Shown here piece by piece: positions 5,641 through 8,147 of a DNA stretch of 8,147 nt. Made by a program: the position numbers and the translations under genes. The number at the start of each line of letters is the position of its first letter. Positions within the stretch are counted from its first letter, which is position 1. Source of the DNA: an uncultured Mailhella sp. (GTDB taxonomy: Bacteria > Desulfobacterota > Desulfovibrionia > Desulfovibrionales > Desulfovibrionaceae); contig CAOMFZ010000100.1 of assembly GCA_948482415.1 (NCBI GenBank), positions 1 to 8,147 of the forward strand. The letters run 5' to 3'. The notes beneath the pieces were generated by a model. That model had not been told where the DNA came from. It searched no databases and was given only the letters and a program-made list of their open reading frames with translations.

Positions 5641-6600
5641 ATGAAACGTATTTTTGTTTTTCTTTTTGTTTTGCTCTTTGTGCAGGGGACTGCCCTTGCC
5701 AAAGAGCTTTCTTTGTATGAAGAATTTGACCCGCAGGCGGAATTTGCCGCCCGGCAGAAAAAATTTGCCGATGAAACAAAAAATGCCGAAAACAAGGCTG
5801 AAGAAAACAAAAATACGGGCGGTATGATTACAGAACCCCCTGTCAATACTGCAAATACAGAAAATGCAGCACAAGCCGAACCAGCGGAGTTTTTTCTGAC
5901 AGACGAAAAGCATGCTCTGTTTTTAGCGGAAAATGAACAATATGCTTTGGCTGACAGCATGCTCAACCAAACATGGAAACTGCTGGTGAAAAAGCTGGAT
6001 AGAAAAGCATACCGCAAGCTGTGGCGCGGGCATAAAGTTTGGCTTGATACAGGCAGAAATACGGTTGCAAACTCTTTTAAAACACAGGTTCCGCAAATCC
6101 CTGAATATCATGCCTTTATGCTGGCAACCGTTGCTAAAACACAGGAACTGGCGCAAGGTATTTGGCATGAGCCTGTGCTTGGGCGGTATGTCAAAGGGGA
6201 GACCTTTGTGACCCTGACAAAAGAAGAAGAGAAAATTATTTTGCAGGGCTACGGCAATATTTCGTATTTAACAAATACTGCTGCCAAAGAAAAAGCAGAA
6301 GATATTGAAAAATGCGATAAAAAATCCGCTTTGGCTGACGAGCAAAGCCCAAAAGAGCAAGGGGAAAAAGCACCGAAAAAAAATGGTGAAGCAGACAAGA
6401 AAAATCACCAGACCATGCCCCAGTCTATGCCTCAGTTACTTTTCCGCGCGGAACTCCCTGAACAGGGTAAACTTTGGCTTGCACTGACCACCCTTAACGA
6501 ACAAAAACTCTATCTGCTTACTTTGCAGGACAGCCTTTGCATAGTCCACGCTCCCAATCTTTTTCCGGTTGATTTCAACGGCGTGTTTGTGAGAAAATAA
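5641..6600 (+). CDS. Exported protein with an LprI/DUF1311-like domain
   Basis: 319 residues. Residues 1-20 are a signal peptide ending ALA, so it is exported to the periplasm or envelope; no lipobox cysteine is present. Residues 30-80 are a low-complexity linker rich in Ala, Glu, Asn and Lys. Residues 90-150 resemble the LprI/DUF1311 domain found in lysozyme-inhibitor-like proteins: an ADSMLNQTWK segment (104-113) and an L-W-R-x2-K-V-W-L helix (127-135). The cysteines usual in that domain are absent; the only two in the protein are at 225 and 300. A second charged linker (215-260) leads to a beta-rich C-terminal part (265-319) I do not recognise. The start lacks a good ribosome site but is fixed by the signal peptide. 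It is last in the cluster, 22 nt after the aminotransferase. The assignment is a resemblance, not a firm function. Confidence 0.7.
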   Translation: MKRIFVFLFVLLFVQGTALAKELSLYEEFDPQAEFAARQKKFADETKNAENKAEENKNTGGMITEPPVNTANTENAAQAEPAEFFLTDEKHALFLAENEQYALADSMLNQTWKLLVKKLDRKAYRKLWRGHKVWLDTGRNTVANSFKTQVPQIPEYHAFMLATVAKTQELAQGIWHEPVLGRYVKGETFVTLTKEEEKIILQGYGNISYLTNTAAKEKAEDIEKCDKKSALADEQSPKEQGEKAPKKNGEADKKNHQTMPQSMPQLLFRAELPEQGKLWLALTTLNEQKLYLLTLQDSLCIVHAPNLFPVDFNGVFVRK

Positions 6601-6625
6601 ATAATAAAAATGCTAGATTAAAAAT

Positions 6626-6660
6626 AGCCCATTGTTATTCAATCTGGGGCTTTCTTTATT
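6626..6660. terminator. Bidirectional terminator between the plus-strand cluster and brnA
   Basis: AGCCC (6626-6630) pairs with GGGCT (6647-6651), with further partial pairing inside (TTG with CAA). TTCTTTATTT follows on the + strand. On the minus strand the same stem is followed by ATTTTT. It sits between two convergent genes, so it can end both transcripts. Confidence 0.7.
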
Positions 6661-6884
6661 TATACAGCTTTCTCTTTAAGGCAATTTGAAATCCAGACTT
6701 TTATCAGGGATTGTCTGGTAATGCCGATTTTTTTTGCTTCGTTGTCAATGCTTTCCACCATCCAGGCAGGAAAATCAATATTAATACGCTTCATTTTATT
6801 GGGGCGATATGCCTTGTCCAAATCCGCGTAGGGAACAACACATTCTCCTTCGTCAAAAAGTTTATCAAATTCAGTCGCTTTCAT
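6660..6884 (-). CDS. brnA: BrnA/CopG-type ribbon-helix-helix antitoxin
   Basis: 74 residues. In the BrnT-BrnA type II toxin-antitoxin family this partner neutralises the BrnT ribonuclease and, as a dimer, represses the operon. The C-terminal half is a clear ribbon-helix-helix unit: strand KRINIDFP (32-39), first helix AWMVESIDNEAKKIG (40-54), turn, then second helix TRQSLIKVWISNCL (56-69). The N-terminal 30 residues are acidic and probably contact the toxin. GAGGAAA stands 6 nt before the ATG, so it can be translated on its own. Its first 14 nt overlap the end of the ancestral brnT frame. Because that frame now stops at 7030, about 145 nt earlier, coupling between the two genes is lost. The protein looks intact and may act as an orphan repressor. 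Confidence 0.85.
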   Translation of the reverse strand: MKATEFDKLFDEGECVVPYADLDKAYRPNKMKRINIDFPAWMVESIDNEAKKIGITRQSLIKVWISNCLKEKAV

Positions 6885-7239
6885 ATAGTCTTTCCTCGAT
6901 TTTATGTGCTCGGCGTACAGATATAATTCGAATTACATCGTTTCTGCATGTAATGATTGCCGTCCATATTTTATTATTGAGTTTTCCAACATAAGCATAA
7001 CGTTTTTCGTCCTCAAATAAAAATGCCGCTCAGCATAGCGTCCTGCTATGCATTCGCTCTCGCTCACAATTTGTGCGAAAATTGTTTCGCTCGCTCTGCG
7101 AGGCTCGCACATCCTGTGCTATTTTCAAGGGCAAAACAAGCAGATTTTCGTCTTTGAAAAGGGCTTTTGCTTCCTCAAAATCAACACCATGTTTTGTTTT
7201 GTTTGTTATGCTTTTGTTAATATCATATTCAAAATTCAT
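6871..7239 (-). pseudogene. brnT: brnT toxin gene interrupted by a palindromic insertion
   Basis: BrnT is a small RelE-fold ribonuclease that cleaves mRNA and is held in check by BrnA. The N-terminal part (7239 to about 7120) gives MNFEYDINK and then KTKHGVDFEEAKALF, the classic BrnT opening. The C-terminal part (7029 to 6874) gives YAYVGKLNNKIWTAI and then RIISVRRAHKIEERLYES, the classic BrnT ending. Both lie in the same frame. Between them are about 90 bp coding for a Cys/Arg-rich stretch foreign to the family and ending in TGA (7032-7030). Without those 90 bp the protein would have 92 residues, normal BrnT size. As written only a 69-residue fragment is made; it lacks the C-terminal strands, so it is probably inactive. 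Start: ATG at 7239, no Shine-Dalgarno sequence, apparently leaderless. Confidence 0.85.
7030..7119. repeat. Palindromic insertion of about 90 bp within brnT
   Basis: Four hairpins fill the insert: GCATAGC (7033-7039) with its complement (7045-7051); ACAATTT (7066-7072) with AAATTGT (7079-7085); CTCGC (7090-7094) with GCGAG (7098-7102); and GCACA (7107-7111) with TGTGC (7115-7119) around TCC. The hexamer TCGCTC occurs four times (7054, 7060, 7087, 7091). A 3-bp repeat, GCT, stands at 7028-7030 and 7118-7120 and could be a target duplication, although three bases may match by chance. No transposase is encoded, so it is non-autonomous. Length and placement resemble REP/MITE-like or Rickettsia-type palindromic elements, but I cannot name the family. 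Confidence 0.7.
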
Positions 7240-7264
7240 ATAAAAAATATATATTTTTTATATG
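7237..7264. promoter_or_regulatory. Perfect 28-bp palindrome: candidate brnTA operator
   Basis: Positions 7237-7264 are exactly self-complementary (CATATAAAAAAT and its mirror, centred between 7250 and 7251). The palindrome covers the predicted -10 box and ends on the brnT ATG (7239-7237). A palindrome over a toxin-antitoxin promoter is the expected binding site for a dimeric ribbon-helix-helix antitoxin such as BrnA. The site assignment is inference; the symmetry is directly visible. Confidence 0.6.
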
Positions 7265-7274
7265 AAAATTTCAA
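7246..7274 (-). promoter_or_regulatory. Promoter of brnTA, predicted leaderless
   Basis: On the minus strand TTGAAA (7274-7269) and TATATT (7251-7246) are separated by 17 bp. Only 6 bp separate the -10 box from the ATG, so transcription should begin at or within a base or two of the start codon. This agrees with the absence of any ribosome binding site. Confidence 0.6.
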
Positions 7275-7301
7275 GGAAAAATTTTTGACGTTTTTATACG
7301 G

Positions 7302-7332
7302 TAAAAAAAGCCCCAAAGTTCGTTTTGGGGCT
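7302..7332 (-). terminator. Intrinsic terminator of the RibD-C-like gene
   Basis: On the minus strand AGCCCCAAA (7332-7324) pairs with TTTGGGGCT (7317-7309) around a 6-nt loop, and seven T residues follow (complement of 7302-7308). It lies 37 bp beyond the reductase stop codon and about 28 bp before the -35 box of brnTA, which isolates the two units. Confidence 0.85.
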
Positions 7333-7368
7333 GGAGCATTTTATTTGAGTGCGGGTATGCGCAAGGCA

Positions 7369-8055
7369 TTATTTTTTTGTTTTATAACGAATAAATACAG
7401 CTCCTGAATCATAGGTTTTTGCTTCAAGCAGTGTAAGGGGAGTGGGGGAGTTTTGTCCATTGTCTTTTCTATTGAAAACAGGCGGGAATGATGCTCTGCC
7501 GTCAATCCCTGCTCCGATAAGAACAATGACTTCATCTAATAATCCTGCGTCAAGAAAAGCCGTATTGATTGAGGGTCCGCCAACAATACCCAATCTTTCA
7601 ATTCCAAAGCCTTCTTTCAGTGTTTCACAGGCAGAAGCTAAATCAATTTTTTCATTGCCTGCCACAATATAGGAAATATTTTTTTCGTCCAAATAGGCTA
7701 AATATTCCTGGCTAACCTGCTTGGACGTGATTAAAATATGCGGCTTCTTGTATTCACTGTCATCTTTCCAGAGAAGTGTGCCCTTTGTGTCCACAACAAT
7801 GGTATAGCCTTTTGAATTATCGGCTTTTTTTGAAAAGGTTTCTTGTTCTGCGTGTGTGGCATTTTTAGGCTGAAATTCTCCTTTTTCTGCCAATTCCAAT
7901 TGCGCGGTTCTCTTTCCGCTTACAGCTGACTCTAATTTCAATTCCGCTAAAATTGGGTAGTAGTCCTCTACGCCTGTAAGTTTTGCTGTCATATCACAGT
8001 CAATTCTTCCGTCTACAGAAGTCATCATATAACAAACAATGTATGGTTTACTCAT
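7369..8055 (-). CDS. RibD C-terminal/dihydrofolate-reductase-like NADPH oxidoreductase
   Basis: 228 residues forming one RibD-C domain, the fold shared by dihydrofolate reductase and the reductase half of RibD. It opens with PYIVCYMMTSVDGRID (4-19), containing the S-x-D-G substrate-side motif (13-16). Strands TIVVDTKG (85-92) and HILIT (106-110) follow, then the dinucleotide-binding turn GIVGGPSINTAFL (156-168) and the closing strand-helix GLLDEVIVLIGAGIDG (171-186). There is no deaminase domain and no riboflavin gene nearby, so it is one of the stand-alone reductases of unknown substrate rather than the pathway enzyme. GAAGG stands about 10 nt before the ATG. I see no convincing promoter in the 43 bp between its start and the apparent insertion-sequence end, so it may be read from within that element. 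Confidence 0.85.
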   Translation of the reverse strand: MSKPYIVCYMMTSVDGRIDCDMTAKLTGVEDYYPILAELKLESAVSGKRTAQLELAEKGEFQPKNATHAEQETFSKKADNSKGYTIVVDTKGTLLWKDDSEYKKPHILITSKQVSQEYLAYLDEKNISYIVAGNEKIDLASACETLKEGFGIERLGIVGGPSINTAFLDAGLLDEVIVLIGAGIDGRASFPPVFNRKDNGQNSPTPLTLLEAKTYDSGAVFIRYKTKK

Positions 8056-8097
8056 CTGAATTTTACCTTCTTTTTTTATTGAGTTAATTGTAAACTA

Positions 8098-8147
8098 GGG
8101 CGTGTTCACACTATTTAAGAGCCACAACAATGAGAGCAAAAACGATA
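8098..8147 (-). mobile_element. Probable end of an IS5-like insertion sequence with the last codons of its transposase
   Basis: On the minus strand the window edge reads IVFALIVVALK then TAG (8146-8111). This hydrophobic, lysine-ended tail is typical of the C-terminus of IS5-family DDE transposases. The stop is followed at once by a tract that, read inward from 8098, begins GGGCGTGTTCACAC, which has the look of a terminal inverted repeat. CTA (8095-8097) precedes it as a possible target site. Only about 50 bp are visible, so the family and even the presence of an IS are tentative. Confidence 0.4.

Noticed and set aside
5040..6017. A 325-codon open frame on the minus strand
   Set aside because: It lies opposite two well-supported plus-strand genes and crosses their junction. 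Its translation is rich in Phe, Ser, Cys and His in the manner of antisense frames and shows no family motif.
7030..7032. TGA in brnT read as a selenocysteine codon
   Set aside because: Hairpins are nearby and the frame continues after TGA, but the hairpins lie mainly upstream of the codon as read. BrnT has no selenoprotein members, and the extra 30 residues do not belong to the family; insertion explains everything more simply.
7262..7288. Tiny plus-strand frame starting at the mirror ATG of the palindrome
   Set aside because: It encodes only eight residues before a stop, and its ATG is a necessary consequence of the palindrome's symmetry with the brnT start.

Overview
The window reads as a chromosomal piece of a low-to-moderate GC Gram-negative bacterium. 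A sulfate reducer or relative in the Desulfovibrionales is my best guess. It rests on a periplasmic TRAP-type solute-binding protein, a Gram-negative DgkA, a short DarP/YjgA-like protein and a class V aminotransferase of the alanine-glyoxylate type. No rRNA or tRNA is present to confirm this.

Layout. (1) 1-1217: a dctP-type TRAP binding protein on the + strand with its own sigma70-like promoter, a leader hairpin and a strong intrinsic terminator. No permease genes follow it. (2) 1218-1875: about 650 bp with no gene but at least seven separate or nested inverted repeats, probably repeat elements and possibly a structured RNA. (3) 1876-3341, minus strand: a universal stress protein with its own consensus promoter and terminator, preceded by a two-gene unit of a DUF3467-like protein and a half-length DarP-like protein. 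(4) 3336-6660, plus strand: four closely spaced genes, divergent from unit 3. They are a cysteine-rich unknown protein, dgkA, a PLP aminotransferase and an exported LprI-like protein, ending at a bidirectional terminator. (5) 6660-8147, minus strand, accessory in character: a BrnT/BrnA toxin-antitoxin locus whose toxin gene is broken, a stand-alone RibD-C/DHFR-like reductase, and what looks like the extreme end of an insertion sequence.

The most striking point is brnT. Its two halves lie in the same reading frame but are separated by about 90 bp made almost wholly of short hairpins, with an in-frame TGA, flanked by a 3-bp repeat (GCT). Removing the 90 bp would restore a 92-residue BrnT-length protein. 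A perfect 28-bp palindrome lies over the predicted -10 box and the brnT start codon. It is a good candidate operator for the BrnA ribbon-helix-helix protein and predicts a leaderless transcript.

Functionally the window is mostly housekeeping and envelope (solute uptake, stress response, lipid recycling, ribosome-associated factor, amino acid metabolism), passing into mobile or accessory DNA at the right. I see no clear new multi-gene defence or biosynthetic system. The strongest candidates for undescribed biology are the palindromic insertion in brnT, the hairpin-rich spacer and the cysteine-motif protein at 3393-3947.
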